NCBI RefSeq assembly: GCF_030272615.1
Contig: NC_081413.1
Coordinates: 444,315,038-444,379,037 of the forward strand
Direction: 5' to 3'
From: Cryptomeria japonica
Lineage: Eukaryota; Streptophyta; Pinopsida; Cupressales; Cupressaceae
Length of the DNA stretch: 64,000 bases
Of the stretch, positions 1-11,000 are shown piece after piece. The notes under the pieces are model-generated. The model saw only the letters and a list, made by a program, of their open reading frames with translations. It had not been told where the DNA came from and searched no databases. Both the position numbers and the translations under genes were made by a program. Each line of letters begins with the position of its first letter. The first letter of the stretch is position 1.

Positions 1-643
1 CACCATAACACAATATTTTAATGAGGAAACCGATGTGGGAAAAACCTTGGTGGGATTTGTGACCCACAATATTCACTTACTGGCCAATAAGAGAATAGTA
101 CTGCTTACAATAGGGGCCTGCACATGTAGGAAGGCCAAGTGCCTAGAGCTCACTGCTCAATTACAAATAAGTCACACTGACTTACAAAATGGATTATACT
201 AATCCAATGTCTTGTATTGCTTCAGATTAGCATCTACTATGCTAGATTCAGTACCGGTTTAAAATTTGCTACATACATAAACCCTTATCCAATATCTGCC
301 TTACAATTTCAATATTAGGTTTGCATTTATCCTTCCATCTCTCTATCTATATATCGCCTAAATGATCTACAATGATCTCATACATATATGAGTCATATTA
401 CAATCCGCCAAGTCATCTTACAAAAGATTTTACAATTAAATACAAAATACATTTAAACAAAATTCTTATCGGCCAGGGTGTCGATAATCTTTCTTTTGGT
501 GCTGGTGATCTATATGCCAGTGTAGAGTCTGTTAGTGTTGGTTCTTGTGTCTTCCTAGCGGTATCTCGTGATTGTAAGGTTGCCATAAATGACAATACCT
601 TCAATTTCCTATAATTTCTCATTGGAGTGTGTATTTGCCAACA
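1..643 (-). repeat. 3' LTR of the first element (partial)
   Basis: This copy aligns with 5907-6548: both contain the same openings near CACCATAACACAATATTTTA, and both end on the plus strand in CCAACA. That end is the TGTTGG start of the LTR on the minus strand. About 150 bases of its distal end lie left of the window, judging from the complete 5' copy. Substitutions and small indels separate the copies, so the insertion is not recent. Small open frames in it (around 372-614) are not supported as genes. Confidence 0.85.
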
Positions 644-644
644 G

Positions 645-655
645 TCTCCCCCTTT
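645..655 (-). other. Polypurine tract before 3' LTR
   Basis: On the minus strand the bases just before the 3' LTR read AAAGGGGGAGA, the usual priming site for plus-strand DNA synthesis in LTR elements. It sits one base from the TGTTGG LTR start and fixes the orientation of the element. Confidence 0.8.
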
Positions 656-899
656 GTCATTGATGGCAACACTCATGAGAAAAATCAAAAAGTGTCCAAA
701 AGTGTTGTCCAAAAAGAATCTACCAAAACATCTTACCAAAACTGTGTTGTCAAAACTCCATGCTCCCCCTGAGTTGATGATGTCTTGTTCTGATCATTTT
801 TCTCATCTCACTACTCCCCCTTTGACATCAATGACAAAGGTTGTCATTTGTTGTCAGTGGAGTGTGTTTCCTATCTGGATCCTTGTATTATGTGGGTTA

Positions 900-3800
900 C
901 AATTTGAAAGAGTTATGCTAATATCAAATTTAGACTCTCAGTGAACTTTTCACTATCTTTCAGTGCAGCCTTTGTCCTTTGAGTAGTACCAGTGAGGTGA
1001 TGCATTTGTTCCTCCGATGTCTTCAGACCTTGAACAAGTGCCTCAGAGAGATCTTTACTCAAAGAGATGAGATACTCCAATTTGGGGCTGAGTTTGCATT
1101 TAAGGTCTTTTGCCTTCCCTTTTATTTTGTCTTTCTCGTTTTCAAATTTCTCAATTTTTTCTTCAAGACTGTGTATCTTCTACTCTATAACTGATAATGG
1201 TCCAGATGAACCAATGAGGTTATTAGCTATATTGTCAATCTCCTTTTGTACCTTACTTATTTCCTTGTCTATATCTATTGTCAGAACATTTATCTTGCAT
1301 TTATCTCTATAGAGTTCCTTAAACTCCATTATTGTTTTGTTTAGTGCTGGTAAAAGTGTGGCAACGTGTCCCATGCACTTCTTTATTGTTTCATCAAAGA
1401 ATTTCTCTTTCTCTTTATTCATTTTCTCCTTAACTGTGTCCTCATTTATTTGATCAATTGTCAAAATGTTCTCGACGATGTATTTAGACAATGTGTCTAG
1501 TTGACCTAAAGAATGTTTATTATCCACAATGCACTTGGGTGCTATCAATTTAAGAATGGGGATTGTATCATCAATAGCCTTATAGGCTTGTGCACTACAC
1601 TCTATGATTTTCTTTATTGATCCAATAAGACCTCTGTTACATTTGTAGGCCAGAATTATGCTATAGAAGTACCAGATGTCTGTCCAACTATTTTTACAAT
1701 TTCCATGCTATCAGTTGTAGTAATAACCTTGCTTTCCTCTTTCTCAAGAGGATCTGTTTGGGTATGCATTTCTATTAGCAAAGGTTTTGGTTTTTCAATT
1801 TTTGTCGGTGGCATTGTCTCAGTTTGAACTTGTACATCAACTTATTTATGTTCCAGTGCCTCAGATGATTTCTCTGAGCTCTCAACTACCGGTTTCTTAG
1901 ATGTAGTCTCTAAATGTACTTATGGTTTTTGTGTATTTGCCTCTGCACTATTCATTTCTAATTTCTCTGATTGTTTCTCAGTAGAGTCCTCTATCAGTTT
2001 CTCTCTCTCTATGTTAACATTAATTTCTACATCTGCAGTCGGTGGCTCAGTAGCCACATCTTTCTTCTTATCCTCAGTGGTTTCTTTATCTACCACAATA
2101 TTCACCTCTTATGTATCAATATTCATGGTATCCTAAACTTTAGACTCAGGATTTGTATCCTCTAGAGGAGTCTCCATACTCTCTATAGCCGGTTGTGTGT
2201 CAACTATTTCTACCAATGTAGTATTAGAATGAGGTGGGGGTAAGTTGTTAGTTATCTTAAGGTTCGGAGGTCCACCTTCCTTGCCTTTCCCCTTATCCCT
2301 GTCTTTTTGATATACTCTGATAGTCTTAGGTCTTTTGAGTTCTTCTTGTTCCTCTTTTGTAACAAAGAATATGTCCCATTGGTCCGCAGTCTCTTTTGAA
2401 ATTTCATTCATTCTCCCTGCCATCAGTGCTACATGTCGGTGACTGGTTGAGAATACAGTCTGGTTGGCCTCACTGATTAATTGGTCAATCTCTTGAGGTG
2501 AGTTCACTGGGTGAACTGCAAGCAATTTCTCAATTTTTATTTTCTTATCCAGATCAACAATAGCTACCCTTCTAGCTTCAAGTCTTTTGTAAAGATCAGT
2601 GGGTATTTCATCAACAATTTCCATCAAAAATTTCTTGTAAATATCCAAGTGTAAAATTACACTATTTTCTATGCTCTCTCTATCATCAGCGGAAAGTGTA
2701 TTGTATAGTTTGCTAATGTTCTTCAACTTTCCATCCTCTATTATTTCATTAAGGAGCTTATCTAGTGGAGCAATGTCTTATTTTACCTTTTTCTTCTTAG
2801 GAGTCAACTTCTTTACTGGAGGCCTCACTGCCTGTTGCTTTTGTCTAGTTCTCCTAGGTGTGGGTGAGGGTACCAATGAGGGTTTTCTTTTCCTTTCCAC
2901 CCTTTTAAATACCGTTGGTATATCACTCTCAGAAGAAGTTCCAACTGGTGAAAGATGAGCTTCCAGTTGAAGTCCTTCCAACTCACTTTCCTTGATACCA
3001 GTTTGTTTCAAAACATCTTCCTTAATTGCCTTTGCCTGTCGGGTTCCTTTCTTCACAGTTTGTTCAACTTTCTTAACCCTTTTTCTTGACTAAATTCCAC
3101 TTTCAATTGTTTCTGCATTTCCAAAGAGTTTCTCAGTGGGTTCCTTCGGTGCTTCAAGGAGGGCTTTTGCATAAGTTTCTATGATGTTATCATATGTTTC
3201 ATAGCCCATTTTAGTTACCCAGATAGTCCTAGGGACAACTGCCTCCATCCAAATTTCATCTTTCTTAATTACAAAACATATTTTCTTTTGATATTTATCC
3301 ACAATTGCCTGTGACAGTCTTGTTCTAGTCTTCATTCGAGCTTTTAGTGCTTGAAAATATTCATTTATGTTTTTCTCCCTGTTATCTCCCATGTTGTTTA
3401 GTGTATCCAAAAGTTGTTTTCCTACTGGTATGTCAAAACCAAAATCTCTCCTACCAATACCGGGTACATGCTTAGTAATATACAACATTAAACATACAAG
3501 TAAATTTCCAAATGTAAAGGTTCCTTTCTTATCTCCTTTTATCTTCTTCAGATTGTCTATTAATTCATCTTTGAGCCATTCACACACATCTATTCTAGCA
3601 TTGTTGTTAACCATATCATATGCACTTTTAATACATAGGCTAGATACTGAGTTTAACCTATTTGCATGTGTAGCCTTGTACCCTAAATTCATATTGACAA
3701 ATATGACATTGATATCCTTTACATCATTTACCCTTAGAGACCTTTTGTCAAATGTTGCACCGGTTAGGTCCATTACTGTGTCATTAGAGACCTTTTTAGT

Positions 3801-4256
3801 TCTGTCAGGCCTGCTACCAAGGGAAGGTAACCCTGTTACTACCTTTATTGCTTCTTTGGTGATCTTATGAATTGAATCCAACCAAAAGAATTCCCCATGA
3901 ACTCTACTTATCACAATCCTTATAATATCCTTGGGAAAATTCGAGACACTAAGGATTTCAGTAAAACCTAGGGTCTCCACTATCTTATGTTCCGGTTTGA
4001 TATTTCAAGAATCATCACAAATCACAATCCGATACATGTTCTTGATTTAATCATCTCCTAATTCCTCTATATGACAATGTATGTATATCCTAGGGTCTTT
4101 AGCATATACTACTCCCTTAGGAATTTGAGAAAATGCACCTAGGGTATCATCTTTCTTTGCTATTTCGGGAACAAGATTGAATACGGGTCTAGGGCGCTTG
4201 ATTACTTCAATCAGAGTAGAGTTTGTAATACCTTCAAGAGTGGATGAGGAATCCAT
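900..4256 (-). pseudogene. ORF2 of the first element: ~1,100-residue protein of unknown function, broken by stops
   Basis: From an ATG at 4256, one minus-strand frame stays readable to about 1700, interrupted only by single stop codons (at 4047, about 4006, 3090, 2778, 2133, about 2111 and 1920). It then continues after frame changes through 1548-1180 to about 900. In order it shows: a globular N-terminal part of about 400 residues, including HGEFFWLD near 3880; a lysine/arginine-rich stretch near 2780-3060 that could be a nuclear signal; a helical region near 2500-2720; a low-complexity Glu/Thr/Pro-rich region at 1750-2230; and a C-terminal coiled coil rich in Glu and Lys at 900-1540. I recognise no enzyme motif. 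It is not pol. It lies in the sense orientation downstream of the gag-like frame, where pol would be expected. It may be a captured or element-specific accessory protein; the family is not identified. Confidence 0.6.
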
Positions 4257-4563
4257 AGTTATAAATACCTCAATCTTCCTTTCAGATGAGTGCTTGGATG
4301 AACTGCTTCACTTCTTCACTAAGGATGCCTTCGCTCAGGAATTTCCGTGCTCTCGCAGATTTGAATGTTCGGTGAATGAAAAAGGAGCCAAAACACTTGC
4401 TTTATAATGTTATTTTCTCCAACTACCACATTTAATGCTTGTCGGTTAAGTCACAACTTAACTCATCTGTCGGTAAAGAAGTAATTTCAACTTCTCACCA
4501 TCAACTGAGGGTATGTTAGCATGTTTTTTTCAGTTTGTTGCTAAACCCCCAAAGGATTTTCCT
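4257..4563. other. Spacer between gag-like frame and ORF2
   Basis: About 300 bases without a supported reading frame. It separates the two coding frames of the element and may hold a leader for ORF2. No splice or promoter signal could be assigned. Confidence 0.4.
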
Positions 4564-5676
4564 TTAGTTAGATGAAGAGTCTCCTACCGGTGGAGTGATA
4601 CTCCATTCTACCAATGGAGGAGTATTTCCATCAACATTCTGATTTGACTTTCTGATCCATTGTTTTGATAATTCTTGCTTAACCTCTTCAACTTTTTCTT
4701 TACCTTTCAAACTAGGTCCTTTGTTATTTGCCGATGGAGTCTTTCTTCTACAAAATTTTGCAATATGTCCAACTTTGTTACAAGCATAACAAGTCACATT
4801 GTTTTTCTGAATAGCTTTCCCATATCCTATGCCGAATTGTATTCTGCATTGATTAGATAGATGTCCAAATCTTCCACAAACATAACATCTTACATTCATT
4901 CTGCAGTTTTCTGAATTATGACCAATTTTGTTGCATTTAGAACATTGATTGGTGGGTGTATTAGTGTTATGATAATTTCTAGATCTACATTGATTTGCTC
5001 TATGACCATACTTGTTACAGTTAAAGCATTTCCCATTGAATTTGTAAGCATTAGGTTGTCTTACTGGTTTACTATGATCATGATTGTTTGCAGTACCGAA
5101 GCTTTCACCAATTTCAAAGCCAAGGCCATTTGTATCACCATTTGGTTTTTGATTCTTCAACATGTCAACAAGTTCTTCTGAACTTCTCTTGAATTTCTCC
5201 TTGTGTTGATTTGCAGCAGTCAGTTCATTCTCCAAGATTCATTTTTGTCTCATGAGTTCAGTTCTGTCATTTTGTATATGCATCAAATATGTCTTCAACA
5301 TATCATTTTCATGACCGAGTCTTGTGTTTTCATTTCCAACATCATTTAGTCTTCTAACCAAATCATCTTCGTTCTTCTTTCTATCTTCAATTTCTTTACA
5401 AAATCTCATAGTCATATCTTGCATCTCATTCTTCATTGTACTGTTCTCTTGTCTCAGTTTGTTTACCAGATCATTAAGAGTTTCTTTTTCATCTTCATCA
5501 TTCTGCATCTTTTCACAAAGTTCTCTTCTTTTATTCCTTGCTATAGTGAAATTTTCTTGAAGTCCTCGAATAATATCCTGTGCAGTCTTTAGATCATCCT
5601 CAAGTTTGATATTCTTTACTTTTTCTGCATCATAGTCTGAAAGAGTTGTTTCCAATTGCTTTCTCAAATTTTCCAT
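4564..5676 (-). pseudogene. Gag-like protein: coiled coil plus four CCHC zinc knuckles
   Basis: One minus-strand frame runs from ATG 5676 to TAA at 4564, about 370 residues, broken by one in-frame TGA at 5239. The first half is a charged coiled coil (MENLRKQLETTL onward). The second half has four CX2CX4HX4C knuckles: CFNCNKYGHRANQC, CSKCNKIGHNSENC, CYVCGRFGHLSNQC and CYACNKVGHIAKFC. Such knuckles bind RNA in retroelement nucleocapsids. The capsid-like domain usual for copia gag (UBN2 type) is missing; the frame starts only about 60 bases after the primer site, so the N-terminal part of gag has probably been lost. A basic Lys-rich stretch and a short hydrophobic end follow the last knuckle. 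Identification as gag-derived is firm; function in packaging is inferred. Confidence 0.75.
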
Positions 5677-5732
5677 CTCTACCAGTGTCAAGATCTTCCT
5701 CAAGTTGTTAGGCTTTTGAAAATAGAGGACCA

Positions 5733-5745
5733 GGCTCTGATACCA
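5733..5745 (-). other. Primer binding site, initiator tRNA-Met type
   Basis: The minus strand reads TGGTATCAGAGCC directly after the 5' LTR. This is the standard plant Ty1/copia primer site, complementary to the 3' end of initiator tRNA-Met. Confidence 0.85.
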
Positions 5746-5747
5746 AT

Positions 5748-6548
5748 TTTTAGGATTCCCAAAGATACTGAGAGGGGGGGTAAATCAGTATCTGACCGGT
5801 ATAATAATTTTCTCAACTTATAGCATGAAAAGCATATCAAAACTGTGTACCGGTAAACCAAAAATAATGCAGTAAATAAGAATAGCAACCACAACATAAG
5901 AGACACACCATAACACAATATTTTAACAAGGAAACCCGGTGTGGGAAAAACCTCAGTGGGATTTGTAACCCACAATATTCACTTACTGGCCAATAAGAGA
6001 ATATTACTGCTTACAATAGGGGCCTGCACATGCAGGAAGGCCAAGTGCCTAGAGCTCACTGCTTAATTACAAACAAGTCACACTGACTTACAAAATGGAT
6101 TATACTAATCCAATGTCTTGTACTCCTTTAGATCAGCATCTACTATGCTAGATTCAGTACCAGTTTAAGCTCCGCTACATACATAAACCCTTATCCAATA
6201 TCTATCTTACAATTCACATATTAGGTCTACATTTATCCTTCCATCTCTCTATCTATATATTGCCTAAATGATCTACAATGATCTCATACATATATGACTC
6301 ATATTACAATCTACCAAGTTGTCTTACAAAAGATTTTACAATTAAATACAAAATACATTAAACAAAAAATTTGTCGGCCAGGGTGCCTATAATCTTTCTT
6401 TTGGTGTCGGTGATCTATATGTCGATATAGAGTCTGTCAGTGTCAGTGCCTATGTCTTCCTGTCGGTATCACATGATTGTAAGGTTGCCATCAATGACAA
6501 TACCTTCAATCACCTACAATTTCTCATTGGAGTGTGTATTTTCCAACA
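5748..6548 (-). repeat. 5' LTR of the first element
   Basis: About 800 bp. The outer end is TGTTGG on the minus strand (plus 6548). The inner end next to the primer site is not a clean CA, so the boundary near 5746-5750 is approximate. It includes a short poly-C run (plus strand GGGGGGG near 5774). Confidence 0.8.
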
Positions 6549-6878
6549 GTGAGCCTTCCAAGGTTATATCCCTTATTGTAATATGAGCAGTGAGATCTAG
6601 GAAATCTTCTTGATTGCATGTGCATTCCCCTTATGTAATATTATTATACTTCTAACAAGGTATATTAATATTGTGGGTCTCAATCCCACCATGGTTTTTC
6701 CCTTAGCTAGGTTTCCACATAAAAGTCCTAGTGTTATAGTGTTGTGGTAATTTTTTTTGTGTTTTTGCACTCTACTTTTATTCATTTGCATTGAGTGGTT
6801 TAAAGGATAGATTAAGAATGTTGAAAATTGGAGAACCTTAATTCACCTCCCACCTCTCAATGTTCCTTGATTCCAACA
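6549..6878 (+). repeat. Fragment of an older Ty1/copia LTR
   Basis: It contains the block GTTTTTCCCTTAGCTAGG and a ending of the form CACCTCCCACCTCTCAATG..TTCCAACA. The same arrangement precedes the primer site in the copia LTR ending at 48998. No primer site follows, so this is a solo or 3' LTR. The first element is inserted into it at 6548. Confidence 0.55.
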
Positions 6879-7359
6879 CACTACACACTAAATCCTTAGT
6901 TCTAGTTATTGGTGACCCACTCCTTTCATTTGTATCTAGAATAAAGTGATAAATTGTAATGCATGTTAGAGGTTTCAAAGGAATTTTAAATAATCAAGTT
7001 CCTTGTTAGTAAAAACCATAATAGTTAATGCTCCTTTTCAGCAATGCGGAATTTATTTAATTAGTTAAATCACGCAAAACTCTATTGAACATATTTGATG
7101 TGGAAGAGAGATTGATAAATCTAGCTAGTGAATTAACTGGAACCAAACTCTCATCCATAAAACATTGGAAAATGAACGACAAGGGGTGTTATGAATGACT
7201 AACTCTTACTCAAAGAGAGTCAATAAACCTAGGCTCTATTCATTTGTTTCATAAAATATTGATCGATTAACTTAGATGTGAGCTAAGTAGGTCCTAAACC
7301 ATGCATAAATGATCATATACACTAGAAAAAAAATAAGAAACAAAAAAATCCTACAAAAA
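6879..7359. other. No gene recognised
   Basis: AT-rich sequence with stops in all frames. No coding, RNA or repeat signal that I can name. Confidence 0.4.
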
Positions 7360-8090
7360 AAAGAAAAAAATGAACTTGAGATACAAAGGTGCACTTGTGA
7401 CAACAAATAGGGCTCATAACTACATGTCAAGTGTGCTAGGCACCATATTCCAATAGGTATCCAAATTATGGTAAGTTCTTAGATCTGGTATTAAAAGACT
7501 AAAAATGTCGTTCCTCCAAGTTTCAAGTCAAATTACCAAGTCTATGGTGCTACGTGCCATAGACTAGAACCTTTTTCTTGAGTTTTTTTGTAGTCTTCTT
7601 CTCACATTTCTCAATTCTCTTGTACCTACAAACTAGAAATTAGACCTATAACTAAACCTATAATGCACAAAAGAGGAGGAAAATGTTCTTGTGTCTATAT
7701 AGGAGATTTCCTTAGTCGAGCCCCCATTTTGGTGTTTCCCACCTCCATGAATAGCCAAGTTGGATCTAAAAGAAAAGTGTGTGTTATTAACCTTAAGTGT
7801 GTTTAAGATTTTGGCAAGAAAATAAATGCATAAACATAAAAATGAGCCCTACTCAATTCTATTAAAATGAACCCTAGATGAGGCAATGAAAAGTTGATGT
7901 ACAAATTAGATCAAGAATACATGATTTTGGTGTGAATAAGAACATATCCTAAATAGGTCTTAGTTAGAACCTATACACACATGTTAAGTTTACTTAAGAT
8001 ATCTTAGTTGTTACATGGAACACTCATTCAATATTGTCTATGTTAGTTATTGTTACCAAAATTTTGCACATGCAAAATTCGGTGCCCTAA
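7360..8090 (-). repeat. Diverged LTR fragment related to the 13191-25902 element
   Basis: The stretch around 7690-7860 (CTATATAGGAGATTTCC, then a TTAGTCGAGCCCCC block and a CACCTCCATGAATAGC block) matches the same order of blocks at 13812-13930 and 24868-24980 in the two LTRs of the large gypsy element. The minus-strand TATA-like box is conserved in all three. It is clearly older than those copies. Confidence 0.6.
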
Positions 8091-11000
8091 TGAAGCCTTG
8101 CATTCATTTTTTTATTTTTTTTGAGAAAAGGCCCAAATCATGAGCAAGAAATCAGAAGTACATCTTTTTCTAACTTGTTTGCTTCATGTGTAGATACAGA
8201 AAAAAAAAAACAATGAAGCATGTGGGTTAAAATGGGCTCCCACGAGGGTTGAGCTCAACATGTTATAAATCACAGAGACTTTATGCTCCTTTTCAAGAAA
8301 GGTGTGGCTTATCAAGCCTGATTGGGATTCCAAAAAAGTCATTCTTTTGAATTTTGCCCTAATAGCAAGACCTACCCCGATCAACAAGATGTACCCCAAT
8401 GAGAAAGCACAGCATGAAAAGTTATATCGACTATCGGAATAGCAGGTTCCAAGACATTCTGAAGACCCTATAAGAAGGTGTGGAGGGCTAAAGGTTGTAT
8501 CGGCCATCAGAATGAACCATTTCATATCATCCCAATGACCTGATGGAAAAGCCAGGGCATGAAGAACAATTATCCCACATTGGCAGTGTAGACGGAGTGT
8601 ATAGCATTTAAAGCTTAGATCACATGTAACCAAAGTGTCAAAGATTGAAAGCTTTTGACAAGAGGTGGCTCATCACCTGGTGGACCCTGCATGTGTGGAC
8701 ATTTCAAGGTGACCCAAATTTTGCATCAGACCATAAAGCCAAGGTTAAAGATTGAACAAATTGATTACATCCAATGGTCAGGCAGAAGATCTAATGGTTG
8801 TCGCTAAGGCATTATGATTAGATGCTCACCAATTATCATCGTGACTTGGCAACTGATGATGTGGCGAAGCAAAGAGTATAAGAGCAAAGACAGGTGGCAT
8901 ATAGGTGGTGGTCCAGTGGCTAGTGACATGGCATGAATGGGTGACACCAAGCAGATCTTGGCCGCGATGAGTCCCGAAAGAGTTACCAAAGGCTCAATTT
9001 CATCGACATAATAATATCGATGAAACTGTAGGTTCGATGAAACTGGTAAGCGGCTCACCGAAGGAATACTTTGGCCAAAAGAATGAGATCTAATAGAGTA
9101 GGACGTGTGGTGGCCCAGTAGACAAGTGGTTCCCATGTGGATATCATGAGCCAATAATAGGGTGACACACATTGACATGCGACAGAAGAGAGAAGATCAG
9201 TCAATGCTAAAGATCGAGCAAGTTTAGGAAAGATCAACGGTAATCTGAAGGATCTAAGGGCCATCACTATACCGCTATAAAAAGAAGATCGCCAGTTATC
9301 ATAGCGACTTGGTGACTAAGCACGTGCGGAAAAGGCAAAGGAAAGGTGAGAAGCTAAGGGGTAAAGTTCGAGTAGTTTGAGGGAAAATCGATAGTGGTAG
9401 CTATACTGCATGATGAAGGTGCTCGATAGTTATTCCCTATGAATTGGTGACTAATGACATGGAAGTAGAGGTTTCCATCCATGTGGCCATCTACATAGAC
9501 TCAGAATGAATAAGGATGCGCCACATGGTAGAGAGAAGATGAAGAACCAAATCAGCCAATGTTAAAGATCGAACAAATTGATCACATCCAACGATCAGGC
9601 AAAAGATTAGACGGTGGTCGCTAAGATGCAATGGAAAGTTGTAGACCAGGTTATCATTGTGACTTGGCAACAAGGTGAGCCCAAGACCATCGGACATCGG
9701 AATAGTAGGTTCCATGTTATCCCGAAGGCCCGATGAAAAGTGCAGGGAAGGTGCGCAGTTTGGAGTGCTACCATCGGTCATCGGAACAAGTGATTCAGAC
9801 CTAGCCTGTTAACCCGATGACTTGATGAAGAAAGAAATGCTAGTATGGAATAAGATGAAAGAAGATGGTAGACAAAGTAGATCTGCAAGAAAATCTGAGG
9901 CTGACACATGGAAAGGACCTACAGATGAGCGGATTTCTATATATTTTAAAAAGTCAACTTTGAACTTGAACTTTGAACTAGTTCAAGTGGTTCAATAGTT
10001 CAAGTGGTTCAACCGGTTCAAAGTGTTCAAAGTGTTTCAAGTAGTTCAAAGTGTTTCAAGTGGTTCAATGGTTCAACCGGTTCAAAGTTCAATATCGTCG
10101 CTCATCCTCGTGGGACTCGGTGAGATGTGTTTTCAATGAAACTTAGCTTTCGATGAGTCTTGCAGACTGTTTGCTGAAGAGAAGATTTCATCGAAAGACT
10201 TGCCAAACAAAGATAAGAAAGAGGTGGGCCCGCTCTAGAGTGTTGAAAATTTTAAGTGATGCCTAGGTGGATCCATGAAGAAATCTGAATGTAGCATGTG
10301 GCAAGGGTCAAATGACTAAGTGGGCTTGTTATTTTCAAAGAGCAACTCAGGCAGGGTTTTAAAGGTTGAGCAAGTCTAAAAAGATCTAATGGCTATCACT
10401 ATACTGCAATAAAAAAGTGCCTGAGCATTAATCACCGCGACATGGTGACAAGCCGCTAGTAGTTCTGGTAGTTAAAGAGAAAATCTGACGGTTAATCCAG
10501 GCGGTTAGGGCAGATGGTTAGTGACTAAAAAAGGTAAAAAGAAAGCAGTTCCTGATGGATCTAATGGTGGTCCCTATACCACGGCTTGAAGTTGATCGAT
10601 GGATATCTATCTGGAGTTGGCAACAAGCAATAAGTTTTCATTCAGGGTAGTTAGTGAGGCCGTGTTGAGATAAAAGAGCAAAGACCCCAGAGTCAATCAG
10701 AAAGTGCCACGTGACATAGTGTAGATAGAGATCAAAGAGGATCGGACAATCAAGATAGCTGCTCCACTAACTTACCTTTGACCCGATGGATTTGATTTCA
10801 GAGGTCGGGAGAACTGGTCGTCTGCACGGTGAAAAGCCCACCAAGCGAAGAGGTAAATTTCTGCATGAAAGATAAATATAGATACTGATCAATTGTCCAA
10901 AATGCAAGTGTTGCATACCATTGGATATTTTCAGTTCATTTCATCATGCAGATTTCACCTGGGAATAGCTATTTTTCACACTTAGACATGAATATTTTCA

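Larger units (their letters stand above)
1..6548 (-). mobile_element. Non-autonomous LTR retrotransposon with copia-type primer site (3' end outside window)
   Basis: Two direct copies of one sequence (1-643 and about 5748-6548) flank a 5.1 kb interior. Read on the minus strand, the right copy is the 5' LTR, starting TGTTGG and followed at once by a 13-base site matching the 3' end of initiator tRNA-Met. The left copy is the 3' LTR and is preceded by a polypurine tract. The interior holds a gag-like frame with a coiled coil and four CCHC knuckles, then a very long second frame of unknown function. I saw no protease, integrase or reverse transcriptase motifs, so the element would need enzymes in trans. 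The left flank lies outside the window, so a target-site duplication cannot be tested; the right flank is GTGAG. Confidence 0.85.

Noticed and set aside
372-944. Short open frames on both strands at the left edge
   Set aside because: They lie in the LTR and polypurine region of the first element and share no protein features.
8184-9781. Minus-strand open frames of 70-149 codons
   Set aside because: They fall in the repeat-rich unclassified segment, follow its less AT-rich composition and show no family motif or coding bias.
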